Below, one piece after another: positions 9,201 to 16,760 of a stretch of 40,411 nt of DNA (position 1 is its first letter; each line of letters begins with the position of its first letter). The notes below the pieces were generated by a model. That model did not search any database. It saw only the letters and a program-made list of their open reading frames with translations, and was not told the origin of the DNA. The position numbers and the translations under genes were made by a program. The DNA comes from Fibrobacter sp. Lineage in GTDB: Bacteria > Fibrobacterota > Fibrobacteria > Fibrobacterales > Fibrobacteraceae. The stretch covers positions 1 through 40,411 of the forward strand of contig JAFVTX010000054.1 in the NCBI GenBank assembly GCA_017503015.1. The letters are read 5' to 3'.

Positions 9201-9373
9201 TCAGCCCGAAGCTTCCGCGCAACCTGCCCGCCTTCACCAAGGCATTCGGCAGCATCGCGAAGGCCAACAAGGTCGAAGCGAGCGCGCTGTTCATGCTGCT
9301 CCACAGCACGGCACTCAAGTACACCGCCGGCAAGTACTTCCGCCCCGGCATGGTGTTCGCCCTATTGTATTAA
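6230..9373 (+). CDS. GH116-family glycoside hydrolase (GBA2/beta-glucosidase-like), cytoplasmic
   Basis: 1047-residue glycosidase resembling GH116, a family of beta-glucosidases, beta-xylosidases and non-lysosomal glucosylceramidase. The N-terminal domain has GIAVGGIGS near residue 40, like the family's GIPLGGLG. The catalytic (alpha/alpha)6 barrel shows E526-x-x-D529 followed by SLDVYFYGSF, which fits the nucleophile region. It then shows HDLGSPF...WKDLAPKYVL, and T681-F-D683 followed by SVYCGSLWIAGL, which fits the acid/base region (TYD...AYCGGLW in GBA2). HDVWIGIQYS near 905 corresponds to EVW.G..Y. There is no signal peptide, so it should act on imported oligosaccharides or glycosides. 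The start at 6230 (MSIKDYL) is preferred over the ATG at 6158, because the 24 extra residues come from AT-rich leader with a TTACTATCTTT promoter-like element inside it. The family call is firm; the substrate is unknown. Confidence 0.83.
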   Translation: MSIKDYLAGAKQAGSVQKLMTPGLAVEFIQPWYTPLSTTPSTTGIAVGGIGSTFTATPAGTTPVMNVMPGVQVRTEKSADLRFNNFFFKEAVLNAKAALVIGNFAAFGIYNNNFPLLDANGARVFGDADMKDQKKAEAKLNKVLADKALFATNKAAFERWHIQFSDRTQALIAAGKDTAAINRAVLIDFFDGMIGEKAAREGALTAAWANDSEFLGQPGYDAAKMKYTALYPVSETVYEGKGVAITKTQSSYVTPGDERLSSLPVSATVFTLENNTKETREVTIVQIQDSITGYMAKKDRQGVQDSSFVLVPSARFPKGVQFDKELKDGRSVRGIEFFNEKPLAESDFNGCMGVSVAWNKKDNLNVSVKPMFYQDDAASVLKGALQSGRVAGSWVKNVYSGRETIAGAVAVTAVLKPKQKVSFQFNLVLDFPEIKLNKLTSAKKYTAFFPEAYGRVGAILEEALAADKNFDARLKAFEALVPKKAVAKLYKTAAKQAEFKSLAINTLSFLAEATVWDKDDRFLVRECADYPFFNSLDVYFYGSFSLMALMPRLDGVVMKRFGDAILAVNNNRRRHHEYVNLPYADLPDPKLEGPRAVRGAVIHDLGSPFDAEPDAYDWHNVKEWKDLAPKYVLMVLRHYVKTQDKQNLQDCKEAVYAAMQYLEKMVNEGENFPLTHGTDDTFDNLSSHGISVYCGSLWIAGLRAAAKIAEILGDKAQADTWNAKADAANKEFDEALWDEAEGYYHFFVTPMEAKDVVADKLPQLADAIKDTLVIDGKNVKAALKTINEWLNSGAIPSDVELSKNELRGLKKAWLTAQCKEAFTASWNAKIANDCDDVFADTMLADTYLRLLGLKPISDEKKAKANLLRVFNTNYKANSPLIGAANLVRKDGSPLDEFNFQAHDVWIGIQYSIMCAMMHHGLEKQAADMGDSMIRNLYEEARIPFAAPEGFNGSCRLHPEALVKAFGLSATAADKMHKELLKKGALLADSRISPKLPRNLPAFTKAFGSIAKANKVEASALFMLLHSTALKYTAGKYFRPGMVFALLY

Positions 9374-9401
9374 GACGGCCGAAGACCGCTGCCACAAAAT
9401 T

Positions 9402-9433
9402 AAAACAGGTGTTCCTTTTGGAGCACCTGTTTT
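9402..9433 (+). terminator. Terminator of the GH116 gene, possibly bidirectional
   Basis: Perfect AAAACAGGTG / CACCTGTTTT arms separated by a 12-base loop, followed by TTTTTA-type sequence. A-runs on one side and T-runs on the other could serve both this gene and the convergent lipoprotein gene ending at 9446. Confidence 0.85.
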
Positions 9434-9445
9434 TAAACCATTATT

Positions 9446-10342
9446 TTACATTCCGTTACTAACGTTACTATACATTTCGTTACTAACGTTACTAAATACA
9501 ATCGTATAAATAGCAAACGCAGCGGTTCCACTAGAACCTTGTATTTTAAATTTTAATGCCGAAAGTGATTTGCTAGCCTCTTCGCCTGAAATAGCCGTTT
9601 CTCCACTCCATTGTTGTTCAAAATCAGACCACTTAAAACAACTTACTATCCTAGATTCGCTTTCATCCAGGGTTACCATCGGATTGTTATAAGCTATCGA
9701 CTCATCCATTCCATCGCCTAGACCCATTTCTAATTTGATAGGCACTTGCGACATATAAGCGACACACACACCATCCCAACTAGACGCATCCGCATCCACA
9801 TCATAGCCAACTCCCACAAATGGGTCATTGAGGGCCGTCCCAGAGTTAAAACATGCCGTCCCGCAGATTCCAAAACATTCATAGATAGAACCCTCAAGCG
9901 ACCCGCTGAGCCAAGAAATGGAGGACCTACCGCCATCACTGCCATCGTCATAAGCCCACCAATAAGAATATCCATAACCTGTTATATACGCATCAGGATT
10001 ATTCCCATCCCACAAAGTCAATTTATCTTCACCCTGACTATTTGCAGAATTTGCAGACATATACGCCGACGAAGACACCCCAGAACTTACATCCTCTCCA
10101 GATGGCGAGGTCATTCCTGGTGGTGTAAAAGCTCCTACATCGGGGTATGCTGGGTTATAAACAGGATATGCTGGGTTTACTGCATAAGGATCAACCGGAT
10201 TCGGATCCTCTCCATTGGAGTCGCTTGAAGCGATGCTATCTGCCGCAGCAAAAACGGGTCCATAATCATTCTCCCAATCGCCCGCATAGTCCGTGCAGTT
10301 CCAGAAGAGCAGAGCCGTCATAATTAAAAGAACCTTTTTCAT
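9446..10342 (-). CDS. Lipoprotein with C-terminal carbohydrate-binding-like beta domain
   Basis: 298 residues. The N-terminus MKKVLLIMTALLFWNC is a type II signal peptide with the lipobox ending at Cys16, so the protein should be lipid-anchored in the envelope. A Pro/Asn/Tyr-rich linker (residues about 45-75) and a Ser-rich stretch precede a domain from about residue 105. That domain contains WWAYDDGSDGG, VGVGYDVDADASSWDGV and SALKFKIQGSSGTAAFAIY. This pattern resembles the galactose-binding/CBM11-like jelly rolls found in many Fibrobacter cell-surface proteins; I base that on pattern, not on a family match. It is the last gene of the FISUMP operon, starting 10 bases after the stop of the preceding gene. 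The last 15 residues include the duplicate SNVSNEMY / SNVSNGM, encoded by a 24-base tandem repeat. Confidence 0.75.
   Translation of the reverse strand: MKKVLLIMTALLFWNCTDYAGDWENDYGPVFAAADSIASSDSNGEDPNPVDPYAVNPAYPVYNPAYPDVGAFTPPGMTSPSGEDVSSGVSSSAYMSANSANSQGEDKLTLWDGNNPDAYITGYGYSYWWAYDDGSDGGRSSISWLSGSLEGSIYECFGICGTACFNSGTALNDPFVGVGYDVDADASSWDGVCVAYMSQVPIKLEMGLGDGMDESIAYNNPMVTLDESESRIVSCFKWSDFEQQWSGETAISGEEASKSLSALKFKIQGSSGTAAFAIYTIVFSNVSNEMYSNVSNGM
9450..9496. repeat. 24-base tandem duplication at the 3' end of the lipoprotein gene
   Basis: Two copies of a unit containing CGTTACTAACGTTACTA, spaced 24 bases apart. It encodes the repeated C-terminal SNVSN(E/G)M. Each unit also contains the direct repeat GTTACTA. 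Confidence 0.7.
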
Positions 10343-10352
10343 ATCAACCCCA

Positions 10353-13004
10353 CTAGAAAAGGAACGTTATACCCACAGCAAGGAGGCCGGCCGCCATAAC
10401 ACCAATCCCAACATTTCTTATTGTCTGATGTTTCTTGGCATCATCCAGCCCACTCTGATACTCTTCAGCAGTTGTCGGAGCGGTCGCCGTTGCATGCTCT
10501 GCCTTTTTATCAAAAACAAAGGCTATCACGCCACCTGCAAGGGCGACACCAGCAAAGATCGACACTGGAACCCAATGTTTTTTCTTGCCGCCCCCTTTCT
10601 TCATTCCATCCATCGCATCGTCAGCCGAATTCTGTGGTTTATCCCTATTCCAAGTAACTCCCGATTTTTTCTCTGATTTTGCAACACAGCGGATAGGCAA
10701 ATAAGCCCCCTTTGGACTAGTCCGTACTGAGGCAGCATCCCCATTATCCTCAAAAAACATCGTCATCACAAGATCATTTGCGGCATACGAAAAACGTCCA
10801 TCCACTTCTGTCGATGTCCAGAATGGGACGCCATCTTTCCATAATGCATAAGGTCCATACTTTTCGCCTGGATCATTCGGATAAGGCATTCGTTCCGCCG
10901 AGAAACCATAAAGGTCTGGTCCATTCTTAGACCATGAACCATTTTGCTTAAGAGATTTGGCTGCATTTTCTGATCCACCCACAGTCTTAAACAACGCATT
11001 AACATCGCTCGTATCAGGCAGGCGCCAACCTGACGGGCATGCCTCAACAGCAACCCCCGGCAATCCACGGCCTTGTGCAAGCATCCATTGATAATAGCAT
11101 CCGCCTCCATCCTTAAGGCATGCATTATTCAAACCAAGATGAGAATCATGGGCAGACGAATTCAGATTTTCGAATTTCAAGTTTTCAGCCATCCAAATCC
11201 GGTCCCCGATCTGGATACTGCGATATTCTTGGCCATCCCTCTTATCAACGAAGGTGCCGCCATTTTCATAAATATACTTGTTACGAATTTTTGTAAGGGA
11301 ATCGGCAACGGCAACCGCCCGCGCCTTGATTTTCGACGCTCCTTCAATACAACGGACAGAAAATCCATCTTTTTTATTGTTGTCGCTATTCAGACGCGCA
11401 CCATCGCTGCTGTGAAACAAGCGCACACCGTAGGCATACTTGCTATCGCTTTCAGTAGAAGTCCAAAAGTACGCATTGGTACCATGATCAATAAAGTCTC
11501 CCTTATCACGGCCGCCCTCTTTATAAGCCCCACGACGACCCGCAGGCAACGCCGAAAATCCATAGGCATCCTGTCCATTGCGACCGTCAAACCAACCATT
11601 GACAAACTTGAGCATTCTGCCCGCCATGGATTGTCCACCCACCTCCGTTAGCAAAGTTGTCCATTCAGCCTCACTTGGCAAATGCCAGTCATCAGGGCAT
11701 GCCATCAGTGCCGACATCCACGTGTAGGAACGACCGTACTCGTCACAATCGCCTCCTCTACAGTAGCTATCTTCAGCATCGTAGTTCAGGTTCTCGGCCA
11801 TCCAGGTTTGTGAGCCAATTTTTACTGTTTTGTACTTTTTTCCATCGCGCGTATCCGTTATCATCGACATTGGCTCTTTTATCAACGAACCATAGCTCGA
11901 TTGCAGTCTAGCATTTCCATCATCCATGACACAACGAACATAATAACCCGCCTCATAGCCTTCTCGCTTGTGAAAATCCGCTTCATAGGCATTCACTCCC
12001 AAATAGAAAGCATCTCTATTCCTAGTATCGCCCCAGAAGTAGGCGCCATTTGCTTGCAATGCAAGCGCCGAAGCGCCTCCTTTTCTAAGCAAATACCTCC
12101 ATTCCGTCGTATCCGGCAAATGCCAACCAACAGGGCATACAGATTTTGCAGTCTCATAGAAATAAAGGCGGCCATACTCATCGCAATTACTCGGTTTATT
12201 GCCGTAACACCAACTATCCTTGGTTGCTATGTTGAGGTTTTCTGCCATCCATGTCTGCGATCCAATTTTTACCGTTTTATATTCTGTTCCATCACGAGTG
12301 TCTGTTATCGTCGACGTTGGCCCACCTGTTGAACCATAATCCGACTGCTTTGGGGCACCTACATCATCCTTGACACAACGGACTACGTTATACTCATCAA
12401 CTTTGCTTCCAAAGCCGCCAAGGTTGTAAGCCGAAAAACGATGTGCACTCAATTCCCACGCTCTGGCATATTCACGAGTAACACTCACCGTTGCAGTCCA
12501 AAAAACCATGCTAGGGAAACAGTTTGCACAAAAACCGGGGTCATGAAGATAGGCAGAGAAACCACTTGCATTGGTTCCTTCAGGAGCTTCGCTGGATTTC
12601 ACCAACAAGGCACTGGGAGCATTCCAGGAACCGCCCCATTTTTTTTCCACATAATCATCCAGTTCTTTCCACTCGCCATATTGTGGCAAATGCCAGCCAT
12701 CGGGGCAAACACCTTGAACATCATCGCAACGATCTTGTTCTGAATATGAGCAACCATTCTCGTAACCCATGGCCTCTGTCCAAGTGTAGAGGCGACCATA
12801 CTTGGAGCAACTAGGATCACTCTTATAACAGCGGCTGTTCGAAGCCTCGTAGTTCAAGTTCTCCGCCATCCAGATTTGTCTGCCGATTTTCACGGTCTTA
12901 TACGTTCTCCCATCACGGGAATCGGTCACGGTCGCTTTTTGTGCAGCAGCAACAACCGCACCTACAAAAAGCAGAAACAAAACTGTCTTTATTGTTTTTT
13001 TCAT
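10353..13004 (-). CDS. Exported protein with four FISUMP domains and C-terminal membrane helices
   Basis: 883 residues, signal peptide at 1-21 (MKKTIKTVLFLLFVGAVVAA). Four FISUMP domains start near residues 26, 235, 383 and 585. Each opens with D.RDG..Y(K/R)..(K/Q)IG...WMAENL, continues with (C)P.GWHLP, and ends in a WTST/FWT block and RC(V/I). Family members occur mostly in Fibrobacter and Bacteroidetes and their function is unknown; the Cys and Trp conservation suggests extracellular binding domains. After the fourth domain come a short polar linker, a hydrophobic segment (HWVPVSIFAGVALAGG), a charged loop and a final hydrophobic segment (GVMAAGLLAVGITFLF). The protein should therefore be membrane-anchored at its C-terminus. 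GGAGG lies about 7 bases before the ATG. Middle gene of a minus-strand operon. Confidence 0.87.
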   Translation of the reverse strand: MKKTIKTVLFLLFVGAVVAAAQKATVTDSRDGRTYKTVKIGRQIWMAENLNYEASNSRCYKSDPSCSKYGRLYTWTEAMGYENGCSYSEQDRCDDVQGVCPDGWHLPQYGEWKELDDYVEKKWGGSWNAPSALLVKSSEAPEGTNASGFSAYLHDPGFCANCFPSMVFWTATVSVTREYARAWELSAHRFSAYNLGGFGSKVDEYNVVRCVKDDVGAPKQSDYGSTGGPTSTITDTRDGTEYKTVKIGSQTWMAENLNIATKDSWCYGNKPSNCDEYGRLYFYETAKSVCPVGWHLPDTTEWRYLLRKGGASALALQANGAYFWGDTRNRDAFYLGVNAYEADFHKREGYEAGYYVRCVMDDGNARLQSSYGSLIKEPMSMITDTRDGKKYKTVKIGSQTWMAENLNYDAEDSYCRGGDCDEYGRSYTWMSALMACPDDWHLPSEAEWTTLLTEVGGQSMAGRMLKFVNGWFDGRNGQDAYGFSALPAGRRGAYKEGGRDKGDFIDHGTNAYFWTSTESDSKYAYGVRLFHSSDGARLNSDNNKKDGFSVRCIEGASKIKARAVAVADSLTKIRNKYIYENGGTFVDKRDGQEYRSIQIGDRIWMAENLKFENLNSSAHDSHLGLNNACLKDGGGCYYQWMLAQGRGLPGVAVEACPSGWRLPDTSDVNALFKTVGGSENAAKSLKQNGSWSKNGPDLYGFSAERMPYPNDPGEKYGPYALWKDGVPFWTSTEVDGRFSYAANDLVMTMFFEDNGDAASVRTSPKGAYLPIRCVAKSEKKSGVTWNRDKPQNSADDAMDGMKKGGGKKKHWVPVSIFAGVALAGGVIAFVFDKKAEHATATAPTTAEEYQSGLDDAKKHQTIRNVGIGVMAAGLLAVGITFLF

Positions 13005-13055
13005 TAATCTGTTCCTCCAAAAAAAAGAATAGGCGGAACTTTTGTAACAATCACA

Positions 13056-15029
13056 TTACGGAAAGGCCTTGACACAACGAACTGATGCAACTGTTTTACC
13101 CACATTCTTCAACGAAAATTCCGTTCTCGTCGAATAGCCACCTATTCCATCAGAACAATCATCTGAACCGACCGCAGGATCTTCATGCAACTTCAGGGCC
13201 GGCAAATTTTCCGTCATGTCGACAGTCAAAATTTTCTTCGAGGCACTCCAGAAGTTGGCAATATACTTGCTATCAACGGGACCGCCACACTCCGCCCTAC
13301 ATTCGGAACCCAGCACAAAGTCATCCGGCATAAATCCGATAGCGGCAAAGCCAAGCCTGTCCGAGCCATTTAGACGGTAGCCCTCCCTTCGCATGCAATC
13401 ATCATCTTCCTCATAATGAACATCCCCGTATTCGTCTTCATAGGCATACTGGCAATCATCGCTTTCCAACTGCCCCCAAACGCCTTTGGCCAGGCAATCC
13501 GTTACGCGGATATCACCACCACACAAATTTTGGGCGTTAACAACCAGTTCGATCCAATCCTCGTCGGTCGGCAAGCGCCAGCCTTCTGGGCACGCATTCA
13601 AGGCATCTTCATACAGGAATGCATGCTGCCCGTGCAGATTGCTGTAGCAGACATCCTGGCCAGTTCCTTCACCGAGTTTCGTCTTGTAATCCACATTTTC
13701 GGCCATCCAAACCCGGTTGCCGATTTTTACAAACTTGTACCCTTTCCCGTCACGGGAATCAACAATCACACCGGTATCCGGGTCGCCCTCGACACAACGA
13801 ACGGACACCCCGTAATCCTTACGGATGGTTCGCGTCTGCGCCGAATTTTTCCCAGTTTCCAGCTCTAAAGCGTAAGCAGACGTTTTTGCCGCCTCCGACG
13901 AAGACCAGAAATAAGTTGAAATCATCCCATTTTCATAGGTACCTTTTTTTTCGTCGCGGAATCCAACGGGAAAAGCCGAGAATAAGTACGAGTCCGTCGC
14001 AGGATCCCCTTTCCATGAGTCCTGCATTTTCAAAGCCATCCCCGCTACAGATTTTCCACCTGCGGCAGACACAAGTGAATCCAATTCTGACTTATGAGGA
14101 AGATGCCACCCTGAAGGGCACACCGTTTGCGCGACATCCCACGCATAAAGCCGACCCACCATGCCACACATGGACTCGTCATCATTCAAGCACCAGCTTT
14201 TCTTTACCTTGTAATCTAGGTTTTGCGCCATCCAGCGGACACCGCCAATGGTCGTAGTCCTGTAATATTTGGAATCCCGTCCATCTATCAGTACCGTCTT
14301 TTCTTTGTTTTGAACCGACGACTCACTCTTGATGCATCGAACCGCAAAACCATAGCCTCTTTCCAGCCCTTCGACACTGCTTATGTCATTTTCATCATCA
14401 ATTTTTAGACGCAGTGCATTATCCCTATCATAGTCTGCTGTCCAATATCCGGCCATATTCCCTCTGCGCTTTATAACGCTATCCTTATAGCTAAAGAACC
14501 CGCTAGGTATCGCAGCAAAGCCAAGAGTGTCAATCCCCCCGGTAACACCCTTAACCGAAAACCACAATTTTGTCCCCTGAGCCCCTTTGTCCGCAAACCA
14601 CTGTTCTGTTCCTTGTAGGCTTCTTTTTAGTTTCTTGTAATCCCAATACGAAGGAAGCACAAACCCTTCGGGGCAGGCTTTCAAGGCGTCTTCATGGGTA
14701 TAGAGGCGGCCGTACAACTCACACGAATCACATACGCTACTGTCTGTCGCGTAGTTCATGTTTTGGGCAATCCAAAATTGGTCTCCGATTTTTATCGCAT
14801 GGTATTTTTGTTTGTCACGAGCATCAACTATTTTTTCATACTTGAATTGACTCTGATAAAAAACTTCGACCGGCGAGAAAAAGTGCGAGACGACAAAGTT
14901 TTTTGCCATTCCCAGGAGTCCCGACATATACAGCACCCCAAAGACCAGGACTGGGGCGGCAATCGCCACAAGAACAAGAATCGCTTTATTTGGCGTTCCG
15001 GCATTTTTTGAAAACATTTCTTGCGGCAT
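13056..15029 (-). CDS. Membrane-anchored protein with three FISUMP domains
   Basis: 657 residues. A single N-terminal hydrophobic segment (about residues 16-38, ILVLVAIAAPVLVFG) without a cleavage site suggests a signal anchor that leaves the rest outside the cytoplasm. Three FISUMP domains begin near residues 68, 250 and 421, each with D.RD...Y....IG...W(I/M)AQN or WMAEN, then CP.G(F/W).LP, and a terminal VRC. The first is the most diverged (HAIKIGDQFWIAQNM). The third contains an acidic Asp/Glu/Tyr-rich insertion (about residues 535-555) with extra Cys. It sits 20 bases after the small membrane protein gene and 51 bases before the second FISUMP gene, so the products are probably made together. 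Biochemical role unknown. Confidence 0.87.
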   Translation of the reverse strand: MPQEMFSKNAGTPNKAILVLVAIAAPVLVFGVLYMSGLLGMAKNFVVSHFFSPVEVFYQSQFKYEKIVDARDKQKYHAIKIGDQFWIAQNMNYATDSSVCDSCELYGRLYTHEDALKACPEGFVLPSYWDYKKLKRSLQGTEQWFADKGAQGTKLWFSVKGVTGGIDTLGFAAIPSGFFSYKDSVIKRRGNMAGYWTADYDRDNALRLKIDDENDISSVEGLERGYGFAVRCIKSESSVQNKEKTVLIDGRDSKYYRTTTIGGVRWMAQNLDYKVKKSWCLNDDESMCGMVGRLYAWDVAQTVCPSGWHLPHKSELDSLVSAAGGKSVAGMALKMQDSWKGDPATDSYLFSAFPVGFRDEKKGTYENGMISTYFWSSSEAAKTSAYALELETGKNSAQTRTIRKDYGVSVRCVEGDPDTGVIVDSRDGKGYKFVKIGNRVWMAENVDYKTKLGEGTGQDVCYSNLHGQHAFLYEDALNACPEGWRLPTDEDWIELVVNAQNLCGGDIRVTDCLAKGVWGQLESDDCQYAYEDEYGDVHYEEDDDCMRREGYRLNGSDRLGFAAIGFMPDDFVLGSECRAECGGPVDSKYIANFWSASKKILTVDMTENLPALKLHEDPAVGSDDCSDGIGGYSTRTEFSLKNVGKTVASVRCVKAFP

Positions 15030-15049
15030 ACCGCATTCCCCAGCAACAA

Positions 15050-15394
15050 TTATTCTTTCATCTCTGAACTGTCGGGCTTTATTTCTTCAATCGATTTCTT
15101 TATTTCTTCTTTAAAGCCTTTATAGACAGCCCCAGAAAAGTTACCTGTTTTTTCACCAACAGACTGACCAATCGAAGCGGCGCCAACATCAGAAGAAACG
15201 ACCTTATCTACAACAGACAAGACCGCCGTACTCATGCAGCCAATTGTGGCAACAGCAAATATGACTGCTAGTATTAGATTCTTCTTCACGCTTGCCGACC
15301 GGGTATACAACCGATAGAAGACCACCATCATTTCAATGATAGCCCCTATTCCAAAGGCAACCCCTAAAAACCAAAAAATATATATCTGGACCAT
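15050..15394 (-). CDS. Small membrane protein, first gene of the FISUMP operon
   Basis: 114 residues with two predicted membrane helices (about 3-25 and 38-60) and a polar, Lys/Glu-rich C-terminal tail of about 50 residues. There is no recognisable domain. I chose the ATG at 15394 over a longer frame starting at 15424. GAGG lies 5-6 bases before this ATG, whereas the extra 10 residues would come from the terminator hairpin of the preceding gene. Position and spacing (20 bases to the FISUMP gene) suggest a partner of the membrane FISUMP protein. The gene starts directly behind a terminator, so its expression depends on read-through or an unseen promoter. Confidence 0.65.
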   Translation of the reverse strand: MVQIYIFWFLGVAFGIGAIIEMMVVFYRLYTRSASVKKNLILAVIFAVATIGCMSTAVLSVVDKVVSSDVGAASIGQSVGEKTGNFSGAVYKGFKEEIKKSIEEIKPDSSEMKE

Positions 15395-15403
15395 AATGAC
15401 CTC

Positions 15404-15441
15404 AAAAAAAGGGGACAAATACATTTTTTTGATTTGTCCCC
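15404..15441 (-). terminator. Intrinsic terminator after the TM2 gene, abutting the next Shine-Dalgarno
   Basis: On the minus strand: GGGGACAAAT, an 11-base loop, ATTTGTCCCC, then seven T that run straight into GAGG, the ribosome-binding site of the gene starting at 15394. The 10 bp stem is perfect. Confidence 0.9.
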
Positions 15442-15453
15442 AACCTGTTTTGT

Positions 15454-15921
15454 TTACCTAATCACATAATACGGATTTGGCTTGAACAAGATAATGAGCC
15501 AGTCAATAAACCAGCCAACACCACCCAAGCCGAGAGTACAAAGCCACAGCAAGCCCGTCAAAATCTTTCCTTCGTAGAAGCGGTGGAAACCAGCCCAACC
15601 GAAGAATGTACAGATCAGGAAAGCCGCCCACTTGTTAATTTGTTTACCTCTCGCATAGCCATCCATGTTGATATTCTGGTTGGAATTCGAATTGTTGATG
15701 ACTATCTGCGGCTGGGCGGGGGCGGCAGCGGGAGCAGGTGCACTTTGCGGAGCCTCGCTCTCAACCGGGATAACAGTATAGTCGCTGCCGTTGGCATAGA
15801 CTTCGACCTTTTTACCCACAGACGGAACAAAAGTCAGAAAGCCTTTGCCGACTTCAAAACAAGACCCATCTTCCTTGCCGATGGTCACCGAGGCATCGTT
15901 TATCTTGATAATTTTAGGCAT
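15454..15921 (-). CDS. TM2-domain membrane protein
   Basis: 155 residues. The N-terminal part is a beta-rich cytoplasmic-type segment (residues 1-50). An Ala/Pro-rich linker and an Asn/Ser-rich stretch (NNSNSNQNIN) follow, then a C-terminal TM2 domain (about 88-150). Its signature is K..AF..C.FFGWAGFHRFYEGK, a second helix with TLGLGGVGWFIDW, and the terminal FKPN. TM2 domains are two-helix modules of unknown function, often fused to soluble domains. The start at 15921 (MPKIIK) is chosen because the 23 residues encoded upstream look like AT-rich leader. The hairpin at 15404-15441 terminates transcription just after its stop. Confidence 0.85.
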   Translation of the reverse strand: MPKIIKINDASVTIGKEDGSCFEVGKGFLTFVPSVGKKVEVYANGSDYTVIPVESEAPQSAPAPAAAPAQPQIVINNSNSNQNINMDGYARGKQINKWAAFLICTFFGWAGFHRFYEGKILTGLLWLCTLGLGGVGWFIDWLIILFKPNPYYVIR

Positions 15922-16027
15922 AACTGAAAGTCCTTTTTTAGGAATGTTAATGATTCGCAATCTTAAATGTAAAAAAAAAAACAAAGTCAAGCGCTTTCTT
16001 CAATCTTGACATTCTGTAAACGAAATT

Positions 16028-16672
16028 TTACAATTTACCAAGAAAACGAACGATTTGGAACACCTTCTCCTTAAAGGAGAAATACTGGATATCGGCGTTC
16101 TCTTGGTCTATCACGAACCTGTGGTAATCAAAATTGCATATGCACTTGCTCACCGCACCCATATTGGCGTATTCTACGTACAGGGTGTCAGCTTTTCGCT
16201 TTTGGGCAATATCCTCCCGAACATCGCAATAATCCATCACATCAGTCACTTCCACATAGTAGGTTCCGTCGTTTGCCAGCTTCAGCGTAGCCTCCGGAAG
16301 CTCCTTCGAAGCGGTTGCGCCACCTTCCGTTGAAGCCTTTGCCATCGACAGGCCATCCTTCTGGCATTCGCCCCTAAGGAACCCTGCCTTCTTCAGTTCA
16401 GAAGGGGGCTCTTCCGAACCCGAGGGTTCCTTGCTGCCGGCGGAACTGCTCTCGACAACAAAAGAGGAACTCTCCGCGCTACCGGAGTCGTCAGATATCT
16501 CTGCCCCGCTGGAACTAGACGGTTCCGGAGGAGAAAGCTTTTCCTGCGCCAACGAAGATTCTTCCTGCGACGACGAAGATTCCTCCAGTGACACATCCGC
16601 CGAAGACGTATCGTCCCCGCAGGCCCAAAGCATCAGCGACAGAACCGCACCGCAGGCAAAGATCTTTTTCAT
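16028..16672 (-). CDS. Lipoprotein with Ser-rich linker, unknown function
   Basis: 214 residues. The type II signal peptide MKKIFACGAVLSLMLWAC places the lipid-modified Cys at 18, followed by GDD. A low-complexity Ser/Glu/Pro linker (about residues 20-95), typical of Fibrobacter surface lipoproteins, precedes a compact C-terminal domain of about 110 residues. That domain has Cys in GECQKDG, DYCDVRED and KCICNF, likely disulfide-bonded, and is predicted to be beta-rich (TLKLANDGTYYVEVTD). GAGGGAG lies 6-8 bases before the ATG. The promoter is not clear. I do not recognise the C-terminal domain. Confidence 0.72.
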   Translation of the reverse strand: MKKIFACGAVLSLMLWACGDDTSSADVSLEESSSSQEESSLAQEKLSPPEPSSSSGAEISDDSGSAESSSFVVESSSAGSKEPSGSEEPPSELKKAGFLRGECQKDGLSMAKASTEGGATASKELPEATLKLANDGTYYVEVTDVMDYCDVREDIAQKRKADTLYVEYANMGAVSKCICNFDYHRFVIDQENADIQYFSFKEKVFQIVRFLGKL

Positions 16673-16710
16673 GCTTTTCTCCCTCGTCTACTTTATACAG
16701 CAACCAAATA

Positions 16711-16738
16711 AAAAAAGAACCCCGCCGAAGCGAGGTTC
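16711..16738 (-). terminator. Terminator of the pentapeptide-repeat gene
   Basis: Minus strand: AACCTCGC, TTCG tetraloop, GCGGGGTT, then a C and seven T. It lies 23 bases after the pentapeptide gene's stop. Confidence 0.88.
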
Positions 16739-16760
16739 CAAATCCGTTAATTAGGAACGA

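Noticed and set aside
15395-15424. Ten-residue longer start for the small membrane protein
   Set aside because: The extra codons lie in the terminator hairpin and U-tract, and the ATG at 15394 has a properly placed GAGG.
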